A stretch of 43,052 nucleotides of DNA from Lentisphaeria bacterium. GTDB taxonomy: Bacteria; Verrucomicrobiota; Lentisphaeria; Victivallales; Victivallaceae. Position 1 is the first letter of the stretch. The number at the start of each line of letters is the position of its first letter. Position numbers and translations under genes: made by a program. The stretch spans positions 1-43,052 of the forward strand of contig JAFTIE010000218.1 of NCBI GenBank assembly GCA_017457065.1, read 5' to 3'. This document shows positions 33,482 to 42,667 of this stretch, in pieces. The notes under the pieces were generated by a model, which did not search any database, was not told the origin of the DNA, and was given only the letters and a program-made list of their open reading frames with translations.

Positions 33482-34690
33482 ATGAATACTTTGGCGATCA
33501 ATGGCGGAACACCGGTCTTCGGCGGCAAACAGATGATGGATCTCATCCCCCCCTGGCCTCCCCGTTATCCCGAAACGGAAGAAAAACTCCTTGAGGTCTA
33601 CCGCTCCGGCAAATGGGCGGGTGTGGGACCCTACGAACAGAAACTCATGACGGAATTTGCTGAATTTCAGAGTGCCGGACACTCCGTCTGGATGGTCAAC
33701 GGTACCGTGACCCTTGAGTGTGCTCTGCTGGCTCTGGGCGTGGGTCCCGGCGATGAAGTCATCGTCCCCGGCGTTTCGTGGATCGCCACTGCCGAAGCTC
33801 CCATCTATGTGGGCGCAACTCCTGTTATCGTTGACATCGACCCCGCAACCTGCTGTATCGACCCCAAAAGGATCGAAGAAGCCATTACCCCCCGCACCCG
33901 TGCCATCATTCCTGTGCACCTTTTCTCATCGGTTGCGGATATGGATGCCATTACAGCCATCGCCCAAAAACACGGTATCGCCGTAGTGGAAGACTGCGCC
34001 CATGCCCACGGTGCCGCCCAGCACGGCAAAGGCGTGGGCAGTATCGGCGAAGTCGGGAGCTTCTCTTTCCAGCTTTCCAAGCTCATGACTGCCGGTGAAG
34101 GGGGATGCTGCACCACCAATTCCGATGAACTTTGCGACAAGATCTTCCGTGCCAGCCACATCGGCAACTCCCGGCTCTACCCCAAAGAACCTTTGGCTGA
34201 GGGCTTCATCTGCCACCAGTACCGTTTCACCGAATTTCAGGCGGCGGTGATCTATGACCAGATGCTCCATGAAAAAGAGCTCCGCGCCAAACGCAAGGAG
34301 GGTATGGCACGGCTCAACGGACTCCTCAAAGATACCCCTGCCATCATCCAGCAGCAGAGCTCTTATGCCGACGATGAACGCGCCTACTACTTCCCCACCT
34401 TCCTTTTGCAGTATGAGAAGCTCAAACCCGGTGTCACCAGAGCCGACATCTACGCCGCTCTCCGTGCCGAAGGAGTCCTTTTCCACGAAGGCTGGGGTGC
34501 CCCCCTCTATGAGTTCCCCGCCTGGAACGTCCCCAAAAAAGATTACATCAAGCACGACACCCCTGTCTGCGGCGACATCATGTACAACCGTGTCCTCATT
34601 ACCCACAACGCCGTGCTGTTGACGGAAAACGCCATCATCGACAAGGTGGCAGAAGCCCTTGACAAGGTCATGAGATATTACACTGCCTGA
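33482..34690 (+). CDS. DegT/DnrJ/EryC1/StrS family PLP-dependent aminotransferase
   Basis: 402 residues from ATG 33482 (AAGGA 11 bp upstream; MILRKVHK at 33458 is an alternative). Fold-type I sugar aminotransferase: VNGTVTLECALLALGVGPGDEVIVP, WIATAEAPIYVGATPVIVDID, AVVEDCAHAHGA and the PLP lysine in SFSFQLSKLMTAGEGG (Lys200). This family transaminates keto-sugars for amino-sugar synthesis, or works in reverse in sugar catabolism. The surrounding genes here (ceramidase-like and GH proteins) favour a role in handling amino sugars (inference). It is the first gene of an operon with the next two. Confidence 0.9.
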   Translation: MNTLAINGGTPVFGGKQMMDLIPPWPPRYPETEEKLLEVYRSGKWAGVGPYEQKLMTEFAEFQSAGHSVWMVNGTVTLECALLALGVGPGDEVIVPGVSWIATAEAPIYVGATPVIVDIDPATCCIDPKRIEEAITPRTRAIIPVHLFSSVADMDAITAIAQKHGIAVVEDCAHAHGAAQHGKGVGSIGEVGSFSFQLSKLMTAGEGGCCTTNSDELCDKIFRASHIGNSRLYPKEPLAEGFICHQYRFTEFQAAVIYDQMLHEKELRAKRKEGMARLNGLLKDTPAIIQQQSSYADDERAYYFPTFLLQYEKLKPGVTRADIYAALRAEGVLFHEGWGAPLYEFPAWNVPKKDYIKHDTPVCGDIMYNRVLITHNAVLLTENAIIDKVAEALDKVMRYYTA

Positions 34691-34746
34691 AGTTTGAAAA
34701 CACGCTTTTGTAAAACCGGCAAAACTTTTTGAAAGGAAAAAATAAA

Positions 34747-36066
34747 ATGTTCAAGATCGGCTGTGCGGAAATCCAACTGGAGGTCCCTCTTTTTACAGAA
34801 CTTTACGGATACGGTCATTTCGCCTCAAGGCGGAACACCGGCGTCTATGAACCCCTTTACTGCCGTGCCTTCACCTTTTACGACGGCAAACACCGCGCGA
34901 TGATCGTTTACTCCGATCTCTGCACCACCGACGACCAGTTCGCCCGTGAACTGCGGGCGCAGATCTCAACCAGACTGCGTATCCGCCCTGAGGGCATCGC
35001 CTTTACCGCCACCCATACCCACTCCGGACCTGCTGTCAGCGCCGAAAGTCCTGACACTTCCGGTATCCGTAACGCACAGTTCATCGCCTATTGGAAGAAC
35101 ACTGTCCTTCAGGTCGTCCAGCGTGCCTTTGACAACGAGGAAGAGATCCTTTCTGCGGAAACAGGCAAAGCCCCCCTTGAACGCCCCATCGGTACCAACC
35201 GGGTGGAGCCTGACAGAAATGTGACCGATCCTGCGATCCGCTGGATCCGTTTCAAACGTGCCGACGGCTCTGTCAAACTGCTGCTCCACAACCACGCCGC
35301 CCACGGCATTGCCGACAACGGTCCCTTGGGGACCAAAGTTTCCTCTGACTGGATGGGCGCCGCCAACCGTATGCTCAAGGAGCAGAAATGCGCCGACTTC
35401 ATTCTCTATCTGCAGGGGGCGGCGGGGGATATCAATACCCGCACTGCCTGCAACATGGAAAAACGTCCCGGCGTAGGCAGAGAACTGGGGGAAGAGTATG
35501 TCAAATACCTCACTTCCGACCTTGAAAATGGCACTCCCCTTGCTCTGGGTGAGATCAGTTTCGTGCTGCGGACCTTTGAGTTCCCCATGGTGGAACAGAC
35601 CCCCGCCCAGCTGCGTAAAGATGCGGAGTTCCTGCGGAACAAGGGCAGAAACGACCGGGAGCGGGATTACTGGGGCATCAACGCTCTGCGCCTTGAAGAG
35701 ATGGCGCTGCTCCTTGAAAAAGGATACGATCTGGGTGAGGATCACGATCTGCAGATCATCCGCATGGGGGATGCGGCATTTTACTTTGTCCCCGGAGAGC
35801 TTTACATCGAACCCGGATGTGAACTGCTGGAAAACTCCACTGCCAAACATCCCTTCATTTCCACCGTTTCCAACGGCAACGGACAGTATTACTTCACCGA
35901 AAAAAGCGGCGAACGTTACCCCGCTATCGACTGCAAGCCTGAGAAACTTTTCGGATTCTATGAGATCTACAGCTACATGCACCAGCAGCGGTTCAAATAT
36001 CAGAACTGCATCGCCTCTTTCATCCTGGAAAGGATGCGTATGCTGGAAAATGAAAAAGAGATGTGA
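34747..36066 (+). CDS. Neutral/alkaline ceramidase N-terminal-like hydrolase
   Basis: 439 residues from ATG 34747, with GAAAGGA (34731-34737) upstream; a TTG at 34729 would put that site inside the gene. The family pattern is MFKIGCAEIQLEVP, GYGHFASRR, YCRAFTF and, most telling, IAFTATHTHSGPAVSAESP. The HTH pair (near residues 90-92) is a zinc-ligand region of neutral ceramidase. HNHAAHGIADNGPLGTKVSSDWMG and LYLQGAAGDINTRT supply further conserved sites. There is no signal peptide and the C-terminal domain is missing, unlike true ceramidases, so the natural substrate is probably a cytoplasmic amide or ester, perhaps N-acyl sugar (inference). It overlaps the next gene by 4 bp. Confidence 0.82.
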   Translation: MFKIGCAEIQLEVPLFTELYGYGHFASRRNTGVYEPLYCRAFTFYDGKHRAMIVYSDLCTTDDQFARELRAQISTRLRIRPEGIAFTATHTHSGPAVSAESPDTSGIRNAQFIAYWKNTVLQVVQRAFDNEEEILSAETGKAPLERPIGTNRVEPDRNVTDPAIRWIRFKRADGSVKLLLHNHAAHGIADNGPLGTKVSSDWMGAANRMLKEQKCADFILYLQGAAGDINTRTACNMEKRPGVGRELGEEYVKYLTSDLENGTPLALGEISFVLRTFEFPMVEQTPAQLRKDAEFLRNKGRNDRERDYWGINALRLEEMALLLEKGYDLGEDHDLQIIRMGDAAFYFVPGELYIEPGCELLENSTAKHPFISTVSNGNGQYYFTEKSGERYPAIDCKPEKLFGFYEIYSYMHQQRFKYQNCIASFILERMRMLENEKEM

Positions 36067-38735
36067 TAACTAAGCATTTAAAGACGGAATTTCACAAAGT
36101 GACAGAAAATATACTCAAGGAGAAGATGGCGGCATACTTCGCCGCTCCTGAACAACATGTTTGCAGGAGATGCCGCCCCGTTCTCCCGAAAGAAACGGAA
36201 CTCTCCGGAGGAGCAGCTCTTGATCTGCGTTCTCCCCTGGTGCCTGAAACAGCTCTTGAAGAACTCAAATGTGTTCTGAAAGCATGGGATATCCCCCTGA
36301 AAAAAGAGGGATATCCGTTGATCTTTGAGGAAGATCCCGCCCTTGAACACGAAGAGTTCCGTCTTGAGACCACCTCCGCAGAGACCCGGCTGAGCGCATC
36401 TGACAGCGAAGGGTTCCGCCGGGGACTCTATTTCCTTGCCGCCCGGCTGGAACACGGCAGCGGTCCCTACCTTGCCTGTGAGAGCGTCAGCCGGAAACAG
36501 AAGATCAAAAACCGCATCTCCCGCAGTTTCTACGGCCCCACCCACCGGCCGCCCTTCAACATCGATGAGCTGATGGATGATGTGGACTACTACCCTGAAC
36601 CTTATCTCAACCGTCTGGCAAGAGAGGGCATCAACGGCCTCTGGCTGACGGTGCTTTTCAATGAAGTGACCTTCAGCTCCATCCAGGCCCCTGACCCCTT
36701 CATGGAAAAGAGGCTCGCCAAACTGCGTTCCGTCGTTGACAAGTGCAAACGCTACGGCATCAGGATCTTTGCGTTCTGCATCGAACCTCAGGGATTTGTG
36801 GGACACTCCCCTCTGGCTGAAAAGTACCCCGTTCTGGCGGGCATCACCAACTGGGGATTTGACATGGTGGGCTTCTGTCCCTCAAGCGAAACGGCGCAGA
36901 AACATTTTTACGAACAGACCCGCAACCTTTTTTCCCGGGTGCCGGGTCTGGGCGGGCTTCTGAATATCACCAGCGGCGAACAGCTTTCAAGCTGTTTCTT
37001 CAATCCCATCCCCGGATTCAGCTGCCCCAGATGTTCAAAACTGCCGGCGCCGCAGATACTGCGCAACCTTCTTGACCCCATGGTCAAGGGGATGAAAGAG
37101 GCTGCTCCCGAAGCGGAAATGATCTCATGGTTCTACCATTCAAGTCCGGCAAAGGAGTGCGCCCCCTGGGTCTGCGACAGCGCCGCAGGAGTTCCCGAAG
37201 GAGTGGTCAACCTCTATAACTTTGAATCCGGTATTTCCGTCAGACAACAGGGCGTCGCCCTGAGGGGCGGCGATTACTGGAACTCCAAAAAAGGACCTGC
37301 CCCCCGGTTCAGCAAGCTGGCAAAACACCTTGAGAAAAGGGGTGTCCGCTGCGGCGCCAAACTGCAGATCTCTAACGGACACGAACTTGCCACAGTGCCG
37401 GTGATCCCGGTGCCGGGACTCCTTTATGCAAAGTACAAGTTCCTGACGGAACACCAGGTGGACACCGTCATGTACTGCTGGTATTTCGGCTCCTTCCCCG
37501 GCGTGATGAACCGCGCCGCCGCCCTTCTGGGCTCATGGGATTTCAAACGCTCAGAGCAGGAGTTCCTCACCGCTCTTGCGGAAGAGGAGTGGGGCGAAGA
37601 TGCCCCCGTTGCGGCAGAGGCGTGGAAATACTTTTCCAAAGGCTACTACTGCTATCCCTTGTGTACTGACATCCAGTACAACGGACCTTTCCACCACGGC
37701 ATCACCTGGCCCCTCTATCCGGAAGTCCGTTTCGGGGAGCTCTACGCCTCATGGAAACCCTACCCCGTCAGCGGCGACAGCATCGGCAGATGTCTCGGAA
37801 CATTCACCCTTGAGAAAATGGAAAAACAAGCCGCCCTCATGGCAAAGACCTACCGCAAAGGTCTGGAGCATCTGCTCCCCCTGAGAGAAAAGTATGCAGA
37901 GATCCCCTCCAAACTCACCGAGATCGACTACGCTCACGCCGTGGGTCTGCTCCTTGAGTCCGGATGGCACATCGCACGGTTCTATCTGCTGCGGAGGAAA
38001 CTGTATGAGGGCAGCAGCAACGTCCTTAAAGAGATGGAAAAGATCATCCGTCAGGAGATCGAAAACAGCAGAACCATGATGGAAATCTGCCGCAGAGAGT
38101 TTCTCATCGGCTACCACTCTGAATCGGAAAATATGAAGTTCACCCCGGAAACACTGGCTGAAAGGATCACACTCCTTGAAAAAACTCTTGCAGAAGAGCT
38201 CCCCGATCTGCGCCGCCGTCTGGCTGCGGGAGAGTCCCCCCGGTTCCCCGAAGGCTCCTTTGCCCTGACCTGCCGTCCGGGGGAACTCCATGATCAGAAG
38301 AGTTTCAGCTGGACCATGAAAAGTACCGGGAAATATCTCCATTTCACGGCGGAGTGCCGTCCTCTTGAAAATCCTTCGGCGGACAGGATCTACTTCATCT
38401 TTTGCGATGAACTGTACTCCTCCATGCCTCAGGTGGCGGCATTTTCCTCAGCAGGGCAGATGAAAATAAACAACCGTTTTCTGATCCCTGAAAAGGTGAA
38501 GTTCCAAGCCTTCAAAGACGGCTCCTGGCGCGCCGGATTTTCCGTGCTCCGCAGTCAGCTGGAATCCAAACCCACCTTTAACGTATTCCGTCAATCTCAG
38601 GTCAACGGCAAGACCGTCGTTGACTCCTGGTACCCTGAGCCGGGACTTTTCGGCATCGGCTCAAGTCACGAAGTCATGCGCTCTGCCGCCATGGGAAGGC
38701 TTGCGGCAGAGAAGGAAAAAGGAAAAAAGAGTTGA
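36063..38735 (+). CDS. Cytoplasmic GH20/GH84/GH67-like glycoside hydrolase
   Basis: An 890-residue protein starting with GTG inside the stop of the preceding gene (GTGA, 4-bp overlap), so translation is coupled. No signal peptide. Residues about 50-140 form a small alpha/beta domain like the N-terminal domain of GH20, GH84 and GH67 enzymes (FRLETTSAETRLSASDSEGFRRGLYFLAARL). A TIM barrel follows (about 160-560): RISRSFYGPTHRPPF, YLNRLAREGINGLWLTV, YGIRIFAFCIEP, LLNITSGEQLSSCF and MISWFYHSSP. A helical region (about 560-720) and a C-terminal beta domain complete it. The family cannot be fixed; activity on hexosaminides or uronides is the best guess. Clustering with an aminotransferase and a ceramidase-like amidase suggests an amino-sugar oligosaccharide. 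Confidence 0.65.
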   Translation: MITKHLKTEFHKVTENILKEKMAAYFAAPEQHVCRRCRPVLPKETELSGGAALDLRSPLVPETALEELKCVLKAWDIPLKKEGYPLIFEEDPALEHEEFRLETTSAETRLSASDSEGFRRGLYFLAARLEHGSGPYLACESVSRKQKIKNRISRSFYGPTHRPPFNIDELMDDVDYYPEPYLNRLAREGINGLWLTVLFNEVTFSSIQAPDPFMEKRLAKLRSVVDKCKRYGIRIFAFCIEPQGFVGHSPLAEKYPVLAGITNWGFDMVGFCPSSETAQKHFYEQTRNLFSRVPGLGGLLNITSGEQLSSCFFNPIPGFSCPRCSKLPAPQILRNLLDPMVKGMKEAAPEAEMISWFYHSSPAKECAPWVCDSAAGVPEGVVNLYNFESGISVRQQGVALRGGDYWNSKKGPAPRFSKLAKHLEKRGVRCGAKLQISNGHELATVPVIPVPGLLYAKYKFLTEHQVDTVMYCWYFGSFPGVMNRAAALLGSWDFKRSEQEFLTALAEEEWGEDAPVAAEAWKYFSKGYYCYPLCTDIQYNGPFHHGITWPLYPEVRFGELYASWKPYPVSGDSIGRCLGTFTLEKMEKQAALMAKTYRKGLEHLLPLREKYAEIPSKLTEIDYAHAVGLLLESGWHIARFYLLRRKLYEGSSNVLKEMEKIIRQEIENSRTMMEICRREFLIGYHSESENMKFTPETLAERITLLEKTLAEELPDLRRRLAAGESPRFPEGSFALTCRPGELHDQKSFSWTMKSTGKYLHFTAECRPLENPSADRIYFIFCDELYSSMPQVAAFSSAGQMKINNRFLIPEKVKFQAFKDGSWRAGFSVLRSQLESKPTFNVFRQSQVNGKTVVDSWYPEPGLFGIGSSHEVMRSAAMGRLAAEKEKGKKS

Positions 38736-38760
38736 ACTTATTCCGGAAAAAACATACCTT
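38732..38760 (+). promoter_or_regulatory. Promoter candidate for the second pseudopilin gene
   Basis: TTGAAC (38732-38737), 17-bp spacer, TACCTT (38755-38760), 26 bp before ATG 38787. The -35 box covers the stop codon of the GH gene upstream. Confidence 0.45.
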
Positions 38761-38786
38761 TCAAAAACAAAAGAAAGAACCTGTGT

Positions 38787-39680
38787 ATGAAACATTTCTC
38801 GAAAAGATCCCTCTCTGACGGTCTGCAGAGCAGTAAACGCTCCGGCAGATTCACGCTGATCGAACTTCTGGTGAGTGTAACTTGTCAAATAGGTGTTTTG
38901 CCGTTGTATTACCTCAAGAAACAATCAAAAAAAATGCCTTATAATGCTTGCGAAGCAAGCGCTTCATGCACTGAAAGTGCGCTTCATATTTTCCGCAGGA
39001 AAATGCTTCATACGGCGGAGCCGTGCTTCATTCGATCAGCGTTCACGCTGATCGAACTATTGGTTGTGATCGCAATAATTGCCATTCTTGCCGCCATGTT
39101 GCTGCCCGCTCTGCAGCAAGCACGGGCAAGAGCCCGGGAAACCGCCTGTATGAACACCCTTTCCCAGCTGGGGAAATACTGGACCATGTATATTGACCAG
39201 TACCACAATGTTCCCAAATACAACCCTTCCAATGATACCAGCTGGTCTGTCAAGATCGGTGAATACATCGAACCCAATAGCAACAACAGCTTTTTCCGGA
39301 TCTACAAGACGGGAAAGCGGGGGAAATTCACCTGCAGTGACTGGATCACCTGGCGTCCTCCGTCAAGCATGACTTACGATTATGAGACCGGCTGGGGGTA
39401 CAATGTGACCATCAACTCATCTACTACCTCAAGTTATTACAGAAAATGCACCTTCCCCACCCGTCTCATGCTCATGAGCGACGGCCGTGCCAATATCAAC
39501 GGCGTGGAAACCGCGACCATGACCAATTTTTTCTATCTTCACAGCGGCAAGGCAAATATGCTTTTCTTTGACGGTCACGCCGCCGCCCGCCGTCCGGGAA
39601 CATTCCGCACCAACGGGGGACTTTCACCCTTCTGGATCCCCACGCTCCCCGGGAACTACTACCACAACAGAACAGATTGA
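38787..39680 (+). CDS. Prepilin-type pseudopilin with hairpin element in its leader
   Basis: A complete 297-residue gene. The native N terminus is [21 protein letters not shown], followed by FTLIELLV (38850-38873). The inserted 64-codon unit comes next, then a second FTLIELLV (39042-39065) that leads into [23 protein letters not shown], the genuine pilin helix. Cleavage before Phe at 39042 (context RSA/FTLIE) gives a mature protein of about 212 residues; cleavage at the first site would leave [16 protein letters not shown] instead of a helix. The C terminus has [20 protein letters not shown] (H-X9-DG type). It probably forms part of a type II secretion-like pseudopilus. It lies 62 bp upstream of the DUF4838 protein and may be dedicated to its export or display (inference). 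Confidence 0.88.
   Translation: MKHFSKRSLSDGLQSSKRSGRFTLIELLVSVTCQIGVLPLYYLKKQSKKMPYNACEASASCTESALHIFRRKMLHTAEPCFIRSAFTLIELLVVIAIIAILAAMLLPALQQARARARETACMNTLSQLGKYWTMYIDQYHNVPKYNPSNDTSWSVKIGEYIEPNSNNSFFRIYKTGKRGKFTCSDWITWRPPSSMTYDYETGWGYNVTINSSTTSSYYRKCTFPTRLMLMSDGRANINGVETATMTNFFYLHSGKANMLFFDGHAAARRPGTFRTNGGLSPFWIPTLPGNYYHNRTD
38850..39041 (+). repeat. 192-bp hairpin-array unit, copy 2
   Basis: Same length and register as copy 1. Hairpins: GCTTGC/GCAAGC (38946-38960, loop GAA), GCACT/AGTGC (38968-38980, loop GAA), ATTTTCC/GGAAAAT (38988-39004, loop GCA), ACGGC/GCCGT (39012-39024, loop GGA). Each is followed by GCTTCAT. The fifth hairpin (39032-39055) uses the downstream TLIE codons. The third stem has T-A where copy 1 has G-C, changed on both arms. 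Confidence 0.9.
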
Positions 39681-39681
39681 T

Positions 39682-39696
39682 GAGGCAATTTCAAAA
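39682..39696 (+). mobile_element. Solo terminal repeat of the MITE-like element
   Basis: An exact 15-nt match to the left end (GAGGCAATTTCAAAA), one base after the pseudopilin stop (39678-39680). No right end follows before the next gene, so it is a deletion remnant. A TTGACA at 39703 follows, but no good -10 accompanies it. Confidence 0.65.
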
Positions 39697-39742
39697 AACT
39701 GCTTGACACATAAAACAACATAACACAAGGAATCAAAGCAAA

Positions 39743-42658
39743 ATGAAAAAAAGTTTACTGCTTCTGCTTTGCGGTGCCTTTGCCCTGCTCCACGGGGCGG
39801 GAGTGCCCGATTCAGAGCTGCGTCCTGAACGGTACGCAAAAATCAACGCCAAAAAGAAGATCACCGCAACAGCGGGGAACACTCAGATCGTCATTGCCCC
39901 CAAAGCCCCAAGCACAGTGCGCTTTGCGGCTCAGGAGCTCCAGTACTTCCTCTCTGAGATCTTCGGCAAAAAAATCCCCATCGTCAACAAGGTGACGCCG
40001 GGGAAGGTTTCCATCATTCTGGGGGACAACACCTGGAGCCGTCAGGCAAAGCTGGATTTCAAAAAGCTCTGCAAAGAGGGATTCTACATCAAGACCTTGA
40101 ACAACAACATCTTCATCGCAGGTCTCGATGACCCCAAAGCCAACGCCTTCTACGCCGTTGAAAAAGGCGGCGCCGCCACCCAGCGGTACAACCGGGGCAC
40201 AGAAATGGGTGTCTACGCCTTTCTGGAAAAGTTCGCCGGAGTGCGCATGTATTTCCCCGGAGAAATGGGGACCATCATCCCCAAAAAGGCGGCACTGGAG
40301 ATCCCCGCTATCGACCTCTTTGACCGTCCGGACTACACCATCCGCCGGGTCTACACCTGGCATGACGGAGAGTGGTTCGACAAGGTGACTCCCGCCAAGC
40401 GCCTTGCCCTTAAAAATTTGAATCTCCACCGTCTGCGCCTGGGCAGCGACAATTACATCGTCTGCCACGGATTGAACCACTTCAAATACATCCAGCGTTT
40501 CGGCAAGAGTCATCCTGAATACTTCGCCGTCAGCAGCAACGGCACCCGCAGCAATGTGGCGGGCTCACACTTTGCAGGTCAGCTCTGCTTCAACAGCGGC
40601 GTCACTGAGGAGATCTATCAGGATGTGCGTTCCTTCTTCAAAGGGGAACCCGCCTCAAAGCGCAAGATCCTCAACTACCGCGGCACCGCCTACGGATGGG
40701 GTCCCAATGTCAACGTTTCAGGCAACATCATCGACGTCATGCCTCAGGACTCCATGGAGGGCTGCCGCTGTCCCAAATGTCTCCCTCTGGTCAGCACTAA
40801 AGGCAAAAATCCCCAGTATGCCACCGACTTCATCTGGAACCATGTGATCTCATGGGCGAACCGTCTGAAAAAAGAAGGTCTCGACGGCAAACTGGGCATG
40901 ATGTCCTACACCCCCTACGGCGGCATCCCCGCAGCGAAAGTCCCCGACAACATCAAAGTCCAGGTCGCTACCGGCGGCCCCTGGTACAAGAGCAGCTTGG
41001 AGACAGACAAAAAACGGCTCAAGGCATGGGGCAAAAAGCTCAACCACAAGGTCTTTTTGTGGAACTACATCAACGTGGGATTCAGCATCAGGATCTACGA
41101 TGTGCCCTACATGACCCCCGTGGCAATGGGGGACTACTACAAAGCCGTTTCCCCCTGGGTAGATGGGGCTTTCGGCGAATCTGAAGGCAAACACTTCCTT
41201 TTCCACTACCTCAACTACTACATCATGAGCCGGGTCACCTGGGACACCAAAGCCGACCACCGCGCCATACTCAAGGAGCACTACCTTCTCATGTTCGGCA
41301 AGGGCGCTCCCTTTATGGAAGAGATCTACACTACTTTTGAACGCAAATGGCTGAAAGAGATCGCCGGACGCACCGTGGATACGGCACTGGGACCTGTGAC
41401 CTCCGTGCCCTCAGACTACGATCTGTGGAACAAAGTCTACTCACCCGCTGAGCTGAAACGGCTTAAAGGACTCTTTGACAAAGCCCTCAAAGCTGTCCCG
41501 AAAAACAGCATGGAGTCCAAACGCATCGCCTTCATGGAAAAGAATCTGTACGCCCCCATGGTCAGGGCTTCTGAAGCCTACCGTGCCTACTCCAACGCTG
41601 TGCGGGGATTCAAGTTCTACGCTGAAAAGGGGGGCGAACTTTTCCTGCGTCCTCTGCTTCTCAACAACAGGACCAAAAAGAAAACCACCGTCACCACCGG
41701 GGTGAAGTTCGCTGTGGACAAGGAAAATCTGGTGGTCACGTTCCGCTGTGAAGAGCCCCGTCTTGCCGATCTTCTTGCTGTCAAGCGCAAACACGACGAT
41801 ATTGAGGTCTGGAAAGACAACGGCATCGAACTTTTCCTCAACCCCTCCTGCGACCGCAAGACCTTTTACCAGATCATCATCAACTCCAACGGCGACTTTT
41901 TCGACCAGAAAGAGATCTCCTGGGGCGGCAAAAAGGTGGGGACTCCCGCCTGGGAGTCAGGCGCAAAGGTCAAGATCACCAAAGGAACAAAAGAGTGGAC
42001 CGCCGTGGTGACTCTGCCTTTGAAAAATCTCCCCGGATTCAAGGGGCAGCTGGTGGGGAACTTCTGCCGCAACCGCATCCTCAAGTCCGGGAACGATTAC
42101 GAACAGTACTACTGCTGGGGTCCCTTTGTCAAAGGGTTCCACGATGTTGAGAACTTTGGCACCGTCACCTTTGAAAAGGACCGCAACATCCTTGTCAACA
42201 GCGACTTTTCACTCCCCAAAAGCCCCAACGGCAACTACGGGCTCTATTTGAACGGCAAGTGGGCTGGGGGCTGGCACGGCAGCAAAAAGATCAAGCTGGA
42301 CTTTGATAACTTTGTTTCCGCGCCCTGCAGTATGCAGATCTTCGGCAAAGATCCCCTCGTTGCACAGACCATCTATAAAAAGCTCATCCCCGGGAAAAAG
42401 TACCGTCTTTCCTTCTTTGTAAAGACCGAAAACGTGGCTATTTCCAAACGCAGCGGGGGCGTCTGTGCCAACTTTGCCAACATGGGCAACAACTGGTACC
42501 CCGTCAGAAAGCCCTCGGGCACTCTGCCCTGGATCTTCCACGAAACCGTCTACACCGCCAAACCCCAGACTAAGGGCAACCCCTATTTGTGGATGCGTAT
42601 TCTTTACGGCACCGGCAAAGCCTGGTTCGACGATGTCAGACTGGAGGAACTTCCCTGA
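39743..42658 (+). CDS. Secreted DUF4838 protein with C-terminal carbohydrate-binding domains
   Basis: A 971-residue protein with a signal peptide (MKKSLLLLLCGAFALLHGAG). Residues about 45-190 resemble the alpha-glucuronidase (GH67) N-terminal domain (VRFAAQELQYFLSEIFGKKIP, EMGVYAFLEKFAGVRMYFPGE). A DUF4838 TIM-barrel-like region follows (about 195-500) with YTWHDGEWF, CHGLNHF, DSMEGCRCPKCLPL and NHVISWANRLK. A CBM9-like domain lies near 640-800 (VTFRCEEPRLADL, DIEVWKDNGIELFLNPS), and a CBM4/9-like sandwich fills 805-971 (NILVNSDFSLPKSP, GKKYRLSFFVKTENV, KAWFDDVRLEELP). It probably binds and attacks a uronic-acid- or hexosamine-containing glycan outside the cytoplasm; catalysis is not proven for DUF4838. 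AAGGA at 39727-39731 precedes ATG 39743. A hairpin terminator follows. Confidence 0.83.
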   Translation: MKKSLLLLLCGAFALLHGAGVPDSELRPERYAKINAKKKITATAGNTQIVIAPKAPSTVRFAAQELQYFLSEIFGKKIPIVNKVTPGKVSIILGDNTWSRQAKLDFKKLCKEGFYIKTLNNNIFIAGLDDPKANAFYAVEKGGAATQRYNRGTEMGVYAFLEKFAGVRMYFPGEMGTIIPKKAALEIPAIDLFDRPDYTIRRVYTWHDGEWFDKVTPAKRLALKNLNLHRLRLGSDNYIVCHGLNHFKYIQRFGKSHPEYFAVSSNGTRSNVAGSHFAGQLCFNSGVTEEIYQDVRSFFKGEPASKRKILNYRGTAYGWGPNVNVSGNIIDVMPQDSMEGCRCPKCLPLVSTKGKNPQYATDFIWNHVISWANRLKKEGLDGKLGMMSYTPYGGIPAAKVPDNIKVQVATGGPWYKSSLETDKKRLKAWGKKLNHKVFLWNYINVGFSIRIYDVPYMTPVAMGDYYKAVSPWVDGAFGESEGKHFLFHYLNYYIMSRVTWDTKADHRAILKEHYLLMFGKGAPFMEEIYTTFERKWLKEIAGRTVDTALGPVTSVPSDYDLWNKVYSPAELKRLKGLFDKALKAVPKNSMESKRIAFMEKNLYAPMVRASEAYRAYSNAVRGFKFYAEKGGELFLRPLLLNNRTKKKTTVTTGVKFAVDKENLVVTFRCEEPRLADLLAVKRKHDDIEVWKDNGIELFLNPSCDRKTFYQIIINSNGDFFDQKEISWGGKKVGTPAWESGAKVKITKGTKEWTAVVTLPLKNLPGFKGQLVGNFCRNRILKSGNDYEQYYCWGPFVKGFHDVENFGTVTFEKDRNILVNSDFSLPKSPNGNYGLYLNGKWAGGWHGSKKIKLDFDNFVSAPCSMQIFGKDPLVAQTIYKKLIPGKKYRLSFFVKTENVAISKRSGGVCANFANMGNNWYPVRKPSGTLPWIFHETVYTAKPQTKGNPYLWMRILYGTGKAWFDDVRLEELP

Positions 42659-42667
42659 CAGAGTATT

